Of a stretch of 64,000 nucleotides of DNA, positions 50,101 to 61,076 are shown in pieces. Every line of letters begins with the position of its first letter. Position 1 is the first letter of the stretch. Source of the DNA: Lethocerus indicus. Lineage: Eukaryota > Arthropoda > Insecta > Hemiptera > Belostomatidae. The notes beneath the pieces were generated by a model. It searched no databases. It was given only the letters and a program-made list of their open reading frames with translations, and was not told where the DNA came from. The position numbers and the translations under genes are program-made. The stretch spans positions 11,070,442 to 11,134,441 of the forward strand of contig JACDQD010000008.1 in NCBI GenBank assembly GCA_019843655.1, read 5' to 3'.

Positions 50101-53080
50101 GCAGAAACATTAATTGTTGGCACCTTTCCTTGCTTCCCCCTTCGGTTTGACTGCGGCCATTCCTAGCACAATGGTGACCCGATAAGTGGGCCAAATAGTA
50201 AAAATAGGATCGTTCATAGCTCCTTATTTACTGTGGGGGTTTTTGACGACCGAATAATCAAGTAGGGGCACGATTATCGGGGAACGACGTTTTTTAATGG
50301 CATGCAATAAAACTCCGAGTGCCTTGCGGATAGGGATCACTTGAAAGGAGGATACTAAAACCGGCAGTAATGGCCAGATTAAAAACCCGGCTGAGATTTG
50401 AAATGTACCGGCGTGAAATGGGCCTTAATGGTATATTTGCATTTATTGCTTGTTTATTTGGGACGGAGACGACGGTTGTAAACCAGTCGAGTCAGTTCAT
50501 ACCGGTCTTGATTTTTCAACCAATTGTGGCTGTCGATTTTATAGAATTCATAATTTGAACTAGCACAAACAGCTCATCTCGAAACATATCGCTGCTATAT
50601 GTGACTATTATACAATAAAACTAACTATGAGCAGGCGCTCCCCTTCATCCCAATTTTAGCTTTAGGAGATAATAATTAGCATTTTTTTAAATAGGAGAAC
50701 AGAAAGATAATTTATTCCTCATAAGGCCTTGATAAGATGACCTACTCCGTCTGTACCATTTTCTCACAATCTACTCAGATTATTCTGATAATTTGGCCAC
50801 AATGGGAGCGGGCATATTATTTATGCATTTTTATGAGTTAGCAATTAATACTAATTTATACAACCCATTGAGGAACTCTAAGAGAATATTCTGATGGTGT
50901 GATTGTATGCAACTTTAAACACATAAAAGAATAATTTTTTATCTGTCTGCATATATAAAATATGTTCTTATGTTTCCCCGTAAAAATAGATTGGGATCGA
51001 ATTACATTTTCAATATATTCCAATAGTTTGTCCAAAGGTAAATAGGTATATATTTATATCCATTTTTATTAGGAAACAATGGCAATATTCCTTTTCTGTA
51101 AAACCTCTTCTATGCCCTTCTAGCTCCCGCAACTTCAATTTATCATTATTATCGTTGGGAATCTTTTACCTCATAAAATTTCTTGGCGGCGGTCCAAACA
51201 AGTGGGTAAGCAGAAAAACTCCACTTGACTTTCAGGACAACAAATATACGCCCACACGTCCCCACCAACTCCTTCGGCCGCCAGCTCGCCTCCGAGCCGG
51301 CGAAAAAAGTCGCATAAATAAGATTTGCGAAGGTCTCCGGTGGGAAGGTGAGTTATAGGCGGCGGGGCGGGGGAGTGAATATTAAACGATCTTGAGTAGA
51401 ACGGCGATGAACGTTTGCAAGACTACGATGTACTTAATTATGATAATATTTAACGTTACATTTGCAATATTCTATTTCCAGTCGATAGTCAAGTCCATGC
51501 TTCGGTTTTTCAGCATCATTCCATTTATAAACTGGCAACTATGCAGGTCGGTTAGAATGATATACGGATTTTTTTTTTTGTTTTTTTTTAATCTCCATCC
51601 TAATGTTCGTTATCTGTTTCGATCTGGTCGGCAATTAGCTGGCGTCGTTATCCAGTAAGTCTTTGATGTTCTTTGTGGTGAGTTTTTTTTAGGTTTTTTG
51701 TCATTAATGTTGTTGCATTTTATTTTCGGGAAAACTCCATACCGCCTCCTCTGTCCAATTATTTGCTTTTTCTACCGTAATGCATTAATAGGACAGCCCT
51801 CCGCCTCCCGGCCAAAGCGAATTCTGGTTTTCGTGTTTTTGTCAACCCTTCCGGGCTGATTTATCTTAAATTAAATATTATTTGATTGCTTACAGTTTTT
51901 ATGTCTATACATTTCTGGTTTATTGAACTGTAAGAGGCACTAGTCAATTTCAAGGATCGTTAAAAAAATATTTAATAATTGCTCATTTACTGAAATTTGG
52001 TGTGTATCATCTATGTGTCACTTTTCATAACTTTCATGATACTTCCATGAATTTATAGTAAATAGTGAGATTGAAAATTGCCTCCCTCCTTATTAGCTCT
52101 TCTCCTGCCGCGAGATAGCTGCCGACATGAAATATCGCCCTGTTCGACTTCACTTTGAGGCCTAACACTCTCAAGCTAAAAGGTTTATTATATGAGGTCT
52201 CGTACCGGGTTCTAATTTACTTTGTCCCTCCCCCAGCTCTCCCCCGTGTCTGCAAGCCCGCGCCCGCAGGCCTTCGCACGCACATAAAACACGTGTTGAA
52301 TAATGATCAGATTGCGATAACAGCAGTTCGACTCCCCAATGAGTCCGCTCACGCAATGTCCCCCCGCTTTCTGAAGGCTTTGAGAACTCTCTCAATTGTT
52401 GAGATTATACCATCCGTCCAGTCCTCGTATTCATTTTCTAATAGTGGAATAGAACGGGTGAATTAGTCGAGGATTGCGTCTATCAATGCTAATTAAGTAT
52501 GTTGACAAAATACGCGGAGAAATTTATGTTGAAACAATAAACATGTCTGATACCCGCTAACAAGGACCGCCCTCATTCGAAATTTACAAAGGCTACTCTT
52601 TTCCGAACACGTTCTCCGCTATCATCTCCAATATATTCCTACCTTGGGCTGAGACAAAATACGTGTTAACTAAGACAGAATCTCTTTTGTGGATTTACTC
52701 CTCTATGCTTCCTTTTTTGAGAACATCGCGAAAACAGTCGAATAAAGATCAACGCGTATAAGCCAATTACAGAGACAATTCCCCCTTCAATGATTGTGAT
52801 AAAAAACTGACAAACTCATAGAAACATAACCGTTCGTAGACGAAAACTCATTTGTTTATGTTTTAATTCCTGCCCATTCTATGAATGAAAAACCCTAAAG
52901 AATATTAAATCTCTCAACCTCGGTTTCTGTCTGTCGCGAGGTTGTTCTGCGCGAATGCAGAAATCTCACTATTCGAAAAGCCGCAAGAATGGTATCTGCG
53001 TGTTGGTAACACGACTGTTTAAATTCTCGGAATTTTTGCTGGCTACAACCAACGTATTTATAAATATAAATTCTTTTCTG

Positions 53081-53085
<5 letters not shown>
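47129..53085. other. Intergenic region with one exon-like segment
   Basis: GC-rich patches are at about 47.15-47.3, 48.0-48.3, 49.3-49.45 and 51.2-51.4 kb. An exon-like segment at 51236-51347 has a good acceptor and a strong donor and is reported as a finding. The remaining ORFs are AT-rich or cross-strand chance frames. No RNA genes were recognised. Confidence 0.45.

Positions 53086-53121
<36 letters not shown>
53086..53121. repeat. (TA)n microsatellite
   Basis: A perfect TA tract of 36 bases. It creates meaningless Ile-Tyr repeat ORFs on both strands. Confidence 0.96.
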
Positions 53122-53123
<2 letters not shown>

Positions 53124-56100
53124 CTTTTCTGAGAATATAGTTGCGGGTCAAAAAAGAAGTGATTTATAGTTGGGGACGCCAAGAGGTCACATTTTGTATT
53201 AAGCCTGAGACACCGCTGTTTGACTGCCTTCGCGGTATAATTTTGCTTAGAAAAAAACGCTTGATTTAATTAGTGCTTTGTCCAGACTTTCGAATTTATG
53301 CACAATTTATGGGCATACATTAAGCAGGAGCACCCAGTATGGGTACACTGAATTTTTTTCCGATATTACCAGGTGATATAACTTATAATGTAAATTCATT
53401 TTACGTATAGAGCTTTCAGGTTTTTTTTATATCATCTGTTCCATTATTTGGAGATTTAACTAATATATTTCGAGATTTGAGCTTGTTAATATTGGTGGAA
53501 AATCGAAACTGACGATACGAATATCGATGCAACCCATCAGCCTTCTCACTGCTCGGGTTACTATTAAATTCGCTTTTTCGCCATCGTCAGTAACATTCCC
53601 TCGGTAATTATTTAATTACTGGCTCCATAGATTGACGCATACGATAGTATTTCCTTCAGTACTACTTTATTCCCGGTAATGCAGCCGAAAGTACGGAGAA
53701 TACTTGTCCGGTTGATATTGATTAAACGGAACTAATCATTTTCAATACGATCGACCGAACATTGTGCAAAGGGGAAACAGCGTTAAATTCGTATTATAAT
53801 CAAATTGCATACCCGGTCCTGTGACAACGCTCGGGCCGAAGTGTAATTCAATAGGGAGGCAGTGACAGAGAGGGAGAGAGAGGGGAAGGCTGGAAGGAGG
53901 AGATCTAGCATATGTCAATTAGTCGAAGCGTAGACCCGACAGCTATTAGAATTACACCCGGTCTGATACCGGCTAATATCCCGGTTATCAAACCGGGAAT
54001 CCCGGGAGACCGCTGTATTATTCATCACCCGTCCGACCGACTGGAGGCGTGGAATGTCGGGTTAGGGGATACGGGATGACGGAACCTCGCTCCCGTATTC
54101 GGGTCTGGGAGTGCGGAAAGTTTACCTGCCCGGCTGGCGATATTCCGATTCGATGACTGTTCAATTTCGGTTTCACGTCACATTCAAAGTTTCAACCCTA
54201 CACGTACGGAATAAACAGTTTCTGTGTTGAAATTCCGAGGATGGAACAATGAAACCTCATTAGAGTTGAATATTTAGAACTTTAATAACAAAAGCAATAG
54301 TTATATTGGATATAATTTTGAGCAAAAGATGTTGCTACACAATAGTACAAAAAACAAATACGGAAGTCCAAAAAACATTATAAAAAAATACTATGCAAAA
54401 TATAATCTCTTCTTATGGCGGATTACCTGCATTCATACTACTATAGTGTTATATTCATCAATACTATTGCCAATATAACACTTATATATTATTATTCGCA
54501 GTATTCATTTTTCACTATTTTACGCCTTATCTTCGGTCGGACTTCCCAGTTTGACTCAAAATTCAAAATTTGGTAATGGCCGAATGCGGCCCACTAACCG
54601 CTTTGGTCATCTTCGGCCAACATCCAGTACACAACGCATACCGGTAAGTTGCCGAAAATAATATACAACAATACTTTAATTCCGGGTTGGCCAAAAGCAC
54701 ACTCTGCAGGCGGTATCCGATTGCAACGCCGTTTACCGAATTGACAGTGTGCTCTCGGTGGGCACTTAGCAGAGGGTAACGCGTGACAGCTATTAGGGCC
54801 CCGCTTTGAACGGCAAATGGTAACCGTTCCGCCACGGAAACCGGGTACCGCTAATAGAGCGTTCCGCCCGAAGCCGACACCCGAAATACAGATCGCGAAA
54901 TCAATTTACAGTCTGAACGCGATTAGCGCCATAATGGACTAATAATTTTGTAGGGTCCCTGGAAAAAATATCTCTTTTCAAAATAGTACTAATTAAAAAA
55001 ATTATTATTTTGAAATTATAGTATTATTTTTTTTGACAAATATTGGCGATAAGTGAATACACTTTTAATCGCAGATTAATATATAAACAATTTTGACTAC
55101 CCCTATGAAGGGGGCGTTTCTGGAGTAGTAGGCGGAGCCAGAGCGGTCGTCGACACCACCAATATGGGAATTAATTAGCCAGAAAGTATTTAATCTATCG
55201 TCATTTTAAAAACGGTTCGAAATCAATATCGTAACCATCTAATGGAAATAATTTATATTTACCTCAACAGTTAGTAAAAAAATTTGACTCCCTCTACCTT
55301 AACATTGATATTTATATTGTCTTGATATTCCATTATTTACCTAGTATGCATTATTTTTTGCGATGCCGGCAGGTAAAAATAATATTCGAGTTATTTTCAT
55401 TGCACGACTGGAAACAACAAAAATAAAATTATTTTTTTTATGGTAGTTTTCGCGTTCTTCTGTCTCTCTCGCTTGTTCGGTCTTTCGCTAGACCACAAAA
55501 CGGGTATTCCAAACTAGTTTATTTTCTTTTTATTTAGGTATATAACTCATTTCTTTTGTTATTCCATTGACCCATAAATACAATTACGCCACTACAGGAT
55601 AAACGTCGGAAGGATTAGGAAAAAGTTGTTCAAGGGGTTGTTGAACGGAATTAATTTGTCGCTGACGGTTTTGGGCTTGGGCCAGAACATGAATATTCAG
55701 CGAGCCGGAATACTTCGGGCCTATTCATTTAAAATCCGATAGAGCTTTTCCCTAATTCGCGAGGGCAGATATAACAATTTCTGCCGTATTTCAACCTTTA
55801 TTCAGCCCATATTCCGGTGATCGATAAATGAATCGTTTTCCCTCATAACACGATTAAAATCAATAGTTATATTGAAAATGGTTTTGAGTAAACGAAGTTT
55901 ATCATTGTTAACCGACGATTTTGGAAACCACCTGAGCGGTGGGTCAACAACTTCCGAAAGTTAATGTTAATTCTAGATCTGGCGAAATTTGGCTCGTTAA
56001 TTAAATAAAAGAACCTCCCTTCTATTAAAAATTGATTCAACCACTTTTTTGTAATACAGGTGTTGCACTCAGACAGTTCTTCGAAGAATTGTCCCAATAA

Positions 56101-58020
56101 TTCTGGTATCGGCTACCCGGCTCCAGGGAGCACATCACTTTTGTGACACTTTGAGATTCTTCACCATCTTATTCTCTATTTTATGGAACCGACTGCATAA
56201 TCGGTCGAACACCTTCCGTATCGCCGCCACTGGGACCCGGTATCAATTCGGGCGTCTAACAAGGTTGGCCGACGGGATCTTTGCCTGTCGGGCTCGTTAT
56301 TGGGAAATACGCGTCTCACTGGAGCGCCGGTCCCGTTTTATTTATCCGCTCCGACCGTGCGGAACTGCAGATCCCGAGTATTAAAAGATATATACGCCCC
56401 CTCTCCTCAATCCTGACCGAGGGTATAAATTGGAATTCGTCCCCTTAAATATTGCATGGCCAGATACTACGCCTGCCAACCCCCCATCCACTAATTGGCA
56501 CAATACCGAGATTCGATTTGATCCCTCGTGGATTTACAAGGATATTATTTTATCCTAATCCTTAGTATGGTATCCTAATACTCGAAGATATATAAACACG
56601 GGACAATGTCTTTTTTTTATGTTAGAGTGATTAATCTGTAATATCATTGAAACTGTGGTGAGGTTTACGATGTCGCACCAATTCAAGAAAGCGAGTCATT
56701 TTTTTATTTGCATCATAAAACATAAATCGGAGTCCAATTTTATAGAGAGCGCGGAAAATAAATTTTCGGTAGTAGAAATGAATGAAAATAAGCATTATTA
56801 CAGTAATCGAATTAAAAATCTAAAAGATCTCACAAATAATAATACATATTGTCTGCCTAATTCAACATAGTATTATAGTAAAATTATTATATAATTTGTG
56901 GATTATTTTAATCAAAATAAATATTAATAATTTACTTCGTTAAATACTTCCTTTTTTCCAAACTTATTTCTACTGCGAAACCCTCTCAGTGAATAAGACC
57001 GAGGTTTGGCCGCGCCTTGCAAGTTGGCTGTTAATGGCGCTAATGGCCTCTGGATCTCGGCTGCCGGAAGAAATAAAAGGGGGTTCTGGGACGGATAATA
57101 AGGAAACAAACGTTTTCGGAATTTCAGATTCCTTTTAGCCAGAAATAGAGAGTACCTGGACGCGTTCCTCCCCCGCCCCTCCCCACCCACTAAATAAAGT
57201 GGCCCAGATTGCGCCTTTAATCCCTCAACATTACTCCCTCCGGGATACATTCAACACTAGCACTACAAATACTTGCCGATTGTAAGATTGCATATACTTA
57301 ATATTATAATCAAGCCTACATATTCATTTAAATAAAGGCATTATCCTCCGGAATTATAATGAGTTTACGCCACTTAGATTGGCCAGATTCCAATCACCGG
57401 TTCCTATCAATTGCTTGATCTAATTATCCTTTAGCATTTGTGAAGGGAATCCCCTCAACACTGCCCGGTACCTTCGAGTGCTGTCCTCAGGATTTTCTCG
57501 GAATTAAAATTTGTGAAATATAAACAGTCCAATGAATGTAACAACTGTTCACTGTCAACCGATTTCAAATTGGAGTTGCGCTCGACAGGATTTCAAAACA
57601 ATCCTTAGAATGCCTTTCATCGACGAGACCGGGATGAGGTTAATTAAAAAGGATGTCAGAGTTTGCTATTACGGACATTGGAGACAGAACGAGCTCTCCG
57701 GTCTCAAATGATTCATTAATTATAGATATTACGCGAAGGCTCTTACCCCTGTCCTATTGGCGAGTTGTTTGCCCGAACTATTGAATTCCTAAAGGCCTCC
57801 CAACCCCATCGCCTACCGCACGTCCCGGAAGTATCCTGTTGCCAATATTCGAGAACGCTTATCAGAATTTGAGCCGGCCCCACCGATTTATATCCCAGCG
57901 CTCTCCACCAGATTTGCCCTCGGCACCGGTCATATTTCACTTTCAACTCAACGAGAAACTAATTAGTTTTTCGGGGGCTCAATTGGGCCGTGCACCCGGT
58001 TCATTTCCGCGGCCGAGGCC
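53122..58020. other. Intergenic region upstream of the receptor exon
   Basis: GC-rich patches with palindromic CCGG-type motifs occur at 53.85-54.1, 54.55-54.9, 55.6-55.8, 56.2-56.4 and 57.75-58.05 kb. A short R1-like fragment lies at 55454-55494. No supported gene. These patches may include promoter or enhancer DNA of the downstream receptor gene, but this is inferred from position only. Confidence 0.45.
55454..55494 (+). repeat. Interspersed repeat R1, short fragment
   Basis: The stretch GTTCTTCTGTCTCTCTCGCT to GGTCTTTCGCTAGACC matches the left part of R1 copy 1 (19731-19768) and the corresponding part of the copy at 63370-63562. The match stops at TAGACC, where the GACCGGTTTCGG core should begin. 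Confidence 0.6.
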
Positions 58021-58028
58021 TATAAAAG
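58021..58028 (+). promoter_or_regulatory. Candidate TATA box
   Basis: TATAAAAG stands directly after a GC-rich stretch (TTTCCGCGGCCGAGGCC) about 1.7 kb upstream of the receptor ATG and on the same strand. An initiator-like CAGT follows at 58041 but is closer than the usual spacing of about 30. It could drive an untranslated first exon of the receptor gene. No transcript evidence is visible. Confidence 0.3.
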
Positions 58029-58914
58029 CATTCCGGTATACAGTTCCGCCTCTCCGCTAATATGATCGATACGCCACCGATGTACCCGAACAGTCGTGCT
58101 TATCGTCAGAGCGAGAAGAGCGGATTGTGAATAGAATTACGATGATTTAATGAAAGGCAAAATTATTTAAGCCTATTTAATTACGATTTGAGGATATTTA
58201 AATGCTGAAAATGTTGGGAAAATACTCTTTTTATTCGTGACTGAAAGCCGTAGTTTTCTTCCTGCGCTTTATTTATTATTGGTAGCCTCGGGGCAGAAAT
58301 ACGTAGGTATTAAACATTTGCCAATATAAAAATCTTCAGAAGAAATCATTCTTGTACATTCCGCGAAAATTCCCGCACGATAATATTTGTTTCATAGAGC
58401 CCGTACGCGTTTGTGTTCCAATATCGAGTGGAGCCGTTTGCGGTCGGTGCTCAAAAGAGGGAAAATGCCATTCGCCCTTTAGTGAAGGGAAAATGTCATT
58501 CTCGAACTATTCTTATTTGAACTTTAGCGGTTCGAATATAGTCAGTTATACCACTGGTGTCTTGAAAAGTTGGCTCGTGGCTTTTTCATAGATTCGCGGC
58601 AGTTTCCCAGCAAAGGGTAAATAGTTTTCTTTAATTTCTGAAGTGGACCGCTCGATTTTCCCCTTATCTTACCGTATAGAGGTCGGCAGTGAGGAGACCA
58701 CCGTGACCTGTAATGAGGCGCGTTTTCAGCACTGTCGGGAAGTTGGCTCTCAACACTGCCCTGCGGTTTATTTTTAAATTCCTCGCAGGATCCAAATTTT
58801 TACTGCAACTGTTCTACTGTTGTACTGCAATCTCTTAGAACTTAATGGCGATCGGTTCTGATTACCAAGTCAAAAATATTACCCAGAGGAGTATTTTCAG
58901 TAAGGAGTTCTATT

Positions 58915-59056
58915 CTCAGTTTAGGGACTCTACATAGACAAAAGACTCAAGGGGAACCCCCATACGCGACTCAAAAGAACATCAAAATTTACAATAGACA
59001 ACAAACTGACAATATACAAATTCATTTTAAAACCGACATGGACTTACGGAACTAAC
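58915..59056 (+). mobile_element. Decayed Jockey-type LINE fragment
   Basis: From 58932 the frame reads YIDKRLKGNPHTRLKR, then KLTIYKFILKPTWTYGT. This is homologous to the fragment at 9689-9992 and adds residues just upstream of it. Stops and a frameshift are present at both ends, and the homology ends abruptly at 59056. The copy is on the same strand as the receptor exon. Confidence 0.8.
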
Positions 59057-59210
59057 TAATCCACTCGTTCAGTCCCTTTTCTCTGTTACCCATCCATTTA
59101 CCCCCCGCGTCGGCTCAAACGCCACCGGCCCAAAGATCTTCTTAGTCCGAAGCCGTAAACTGTTCATGTGAAAAAAGTGCCATCATTGGGTGGTCTCTTT
59201 TTTCGAGACA

Positions 59211-59220
59211 TTCACGTGAA
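59211..59220. promoter_or_regulatory. Palindromic E-box TTCACGTGAA
   Basis: A perfect 10-bp palindrome centred on CACGTG, the core bound by bHLH-zip factors, 477 bases upstream of the receptor ATG. It sits in the segment between two Jockey-derived pieces. Whether it is used is unknown. Confidence 0.3.
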
Positions 59221-59228
59221 AAAAAAAA

Positions 59229-59293
59229 CACTTAAAACTTATACCAATAACTTTATGTAGTTGATTGTACAAAAATAAAAAGGTTAAAAAAAG
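59229..59293 (+). mobile_element. Jockey-like 3' tail, copy 1
   Basis: ACACTT, about 25 variable bases, then TGATTGTACAAAAATAAAAAGG and an A-rich end. It aligns with the 3' end of the Jockey fragment near 9935-9985, and its last 44 bases are almost identical to 59545-59589. Together with 58915-59056 it may be one old copy whose middle has been replaced. Confidence 0.65.
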
Positions 59294-59339
59294 CAAATAT
59301 TTTGATATTAACTTTGAAACTCCTAGAATTCAGAACGTT

Positions 59340-59395
59340 AGATTGAGCCGGCACAGCAGGAAAGTTGTGCTGGTTAGTATCAGTGCCCGATTACT
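59340..59395 (+). repeat. Possible degenerate relative of the 66-nt structured unit
   Basis: GCACAGCAGG...CTGGTTAGTATCAGTGCCCG shares GGTTAGTATC and a neighbouring inverted repeat with the two units at 61258 and 63592. The match is short, so the relationship is doubtful. Confidence 0.3.
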
Positions 59396-59544
59396 TCATA
59401 GGTGAAAAATACTATCGCGTTCTTCCTGAACGGAAACGTAAATGATCTTTATTAAATTATTGCTGTTTATGAAGCATTCCTAACAGATATATTTTACAAA
59501 GATAATACCTTTACCAATTAATTATTTTATTTATGATTTTATCA

Positions 59545-59589
59545 ACTATATGTAGTTGATTGTACAAAAATAAAAAAGGTAAAAAAAAT
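59545..59589 (+). mobile_element. Jockey-like 3' tail, copy 2
   Basis: A near-identical copy of the end of 59229-59293, 295 bases further on: GTAGTTGATTGTACAAAAAT, AAAAAAGG, then eight A. It ends about 107 bases before the receptor ATG. Only the extreme 3' end of the element is present. Confidence 0.65.
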
Positions 59590-59648
59590 GCTCAGCTCGA
59601 AGGTTGAAATACGGTTTATCGTCTACAGTGTGTATTAGTTTGTTGCAG

Positions 59649-59696
59649 ATTGTGATGCGGGGTTGAGGGAGGTGTGACCTCCGGTCGGGTGCGGTG
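59649..59696 (+). promoter_or_regulatory. Probable 5' UTR with a minimal upstream ORF
   Basis: TTTGTTGCAG ending at 59648 could be the acceptor of an intron in the 5' UTR. An upstream ATG at 59655 opens a four-codon ORF (ATG CGG GGT TGA) in the same frame as the receptor start at 59697. Such minimal ORFs often lower translation of the main frame. Its use here is inferred. Confidence 0.35.
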
Positions 59697-60101
59697 ATGA
59701 GGTCAGCCGCCGGCTGGTCGACCTCACCCGTGGTTCTGTTGGTCGTGGCAGGAGCACTGGCCGGCCACGCGCTCCGCCCGAACGCCACCGCCCACCTCGG
59801 CGCCCACCTCCAAACACCCGGGGTCTACCGGTTCAAGGAGCTCCCGGAGGAGTACGGGCGGAAGCCGTGCCCCGTCGGGCGGTGCCGGGGCCGATGGGAG
59901 CCGGCGTTGGGCGACGCCGCTCCTCCGACCCGGCAAGGGGGCATGGTCACCATCCTGGGCTTGTTCGAGATCACCTCGTCCGGGGGTCCCAGGCCGCAGG
60001 GTCTCGCCGAACTGGCGGCCGCCAACCTCGCCGTCAAACACGTCAACACCAAGAAGATACTCGGACGCGTCACACTCAAACTGGTTACTAACGACACCAA
60101 G
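59697..60101 (+). CDS. First coding exon of a GABA-B-receptor-like class C GPCR (R3-like)
   Basis: This exon encodes the first 135 residues and ends AAG|GTAATT in phase 0. The ATG at 59697 is the first Met of the frame; 59694 is GTG. Residues 6-25 are a hydrophobic signal peptide (STSPVVLLVVAGALAG). A spacer with two Cys (CPVGRC) follows. From about residue 82 the frame reads MVTILGLFEITSS, GPRPQGLAELAAANLAVKHV and KLVTNDTK. This matches the start of the extracellular Venus-flytrap (ANF-receptor) lobe of GABA-B receptors, which ends in the conserved N-D-(T/S) before the next exon, and it looks closest to the insect GABA-B-R3 type. The protein would be a plasma-membrane G-protein-coupled receptor. 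The next exon is not visible before 64000. The exon is strongly GC-rich, and transposon remains flank it on both sides. Confidence 0.75.
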
Positions 60102-60125
60102 GTAATTTTTTACCATATAGTAGTC

Positions 60126-60138
60126 TATTAGTGAATAG
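60126..60138 (+). repeat. Target-site duplication, left copy
   Basis: TATTAGTGAATAG, identical to 61064-61076. It marks the left edge of the Jockey insertion. Confidence 0.92.
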
Positions 60139-61063
60139 TACCGGTTTTGCTCGTCATCTCTCATCCGTCTTCACACCCCATCCTGACATTATAGACCCCA
60201 TACATAGCAATCTTATTGACGACGAACCACCTCCACCCGCCTTCAACCCTACCGATGTATCCTATATTATTAAATCCCCACCCAATAAAAAGCCCCGGTG
60301 CTGATCTTCTCACTGCGACTATCCTAAGACATCTTCCCAAAAATGCTATCCTTCAACTGACATTCATCCTTAACTCAGTTTTGAGAACCACACATTTCCC
60401 TTCCGGATGGAAAATATCACACATCATTATGATTCCCGAACCCCATAAACCGGCTCACCTACCTTCATCCTACCGACCCATAAGTCTTCTCCCGGTAATG
60501 AGCAAAATCTTAGAAAAACTTCTTCTCCGCCGCATTTATCCCATCCTACAATCCGACGATATCCTACCGGACCATCAGTTTGGGCTCAGAGCGGAACATT
60601 CCACTATTCATCAGTGTAATCGCGTTGTAGACACCATCGCCTCCGCTCTCGAAAGAAAGCAGTATGTTTCTGCAGCATTTCATGATGAAGCGCAAGCTTT
60701 TGACAGGGTGTGGCACTGTGGACTGCTGTTGAAACTCAAAAGAATCCTTCCTCCCACGTACTACCTAATCCTTAATTCCTACTTGAGGAACAGACACTTT
60801 CGAGTCTCTCAAGGCGCTTTCCAATCTGATTCCTTTCCTATACTTGCAGGTGTTCCACAAGGTAGTATTCTCGGTCCCTCCCTTTATTCTGTATACACTA
60901 CCGATATCCCTCAACATCCTGATACTTTCCTTGCAGACGACAAAGCTGTACTCTCTACAAACTCAGATCCTTACTTAGCATCACGTTCCCTGCAAAAACA
61001 CCTCTCCCTCATAGAAAGTTGGTCCAGGAAATGGAGGATTAAGTTCAATTGCCAAAAAAAAAA
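60139..61063 (+). mobile_element. Jockey-type LINE insertion carrying part of the reverse transcriptase
   Basis: A 925-base insertion between perfect 13-bp target-site duplications. Frame 60146-60304 reads FARHLSSVFTPHP to NPTDVSYIIKSPPNKK, then stops. One base lost near 60290 moves the coding to the frame of 60291-61063, which gives PGADLLT, SYRPISLLPVMSKILEKLL, DHQFGLR, AFDRVWH, GVPQGSILGP and LADDKAVL. These are RT domain motifs, with the catalytic Asp of the F-x-D and ADD boxes still present. The element lacks its 5' part and everything downstream of the RT palm; the end is an A-run directly joined to the duplication. It lies 37 bases inside the first visible intron of the receptor gene, same strand. 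It is not autonomous. Confidence 0.93.
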
Positions 61064-61076
61064 TATTAGTGAATAG
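61064..61076 (+). repeat. Target-site duplication, right copy
   Basis: TATTAGTGAATAG, following the oligo-A end of the Jockey insertion. It supplies the last codons and stop (ISE-stop) of the apparent RT ORF. Confidence 0.92.

Noticed and set aside
52895..53182. ORFs with Ile-Tyr repeats on both strands
   Set aside because: They are translations of the (TA)n microsatellite.
59546..60164. Minus-strand ORFs up to 146 codons over the receptor exon
   Set aside because: They are antisense shadows of a GC-rich exon with a clear class C receptor signature on the + strand.
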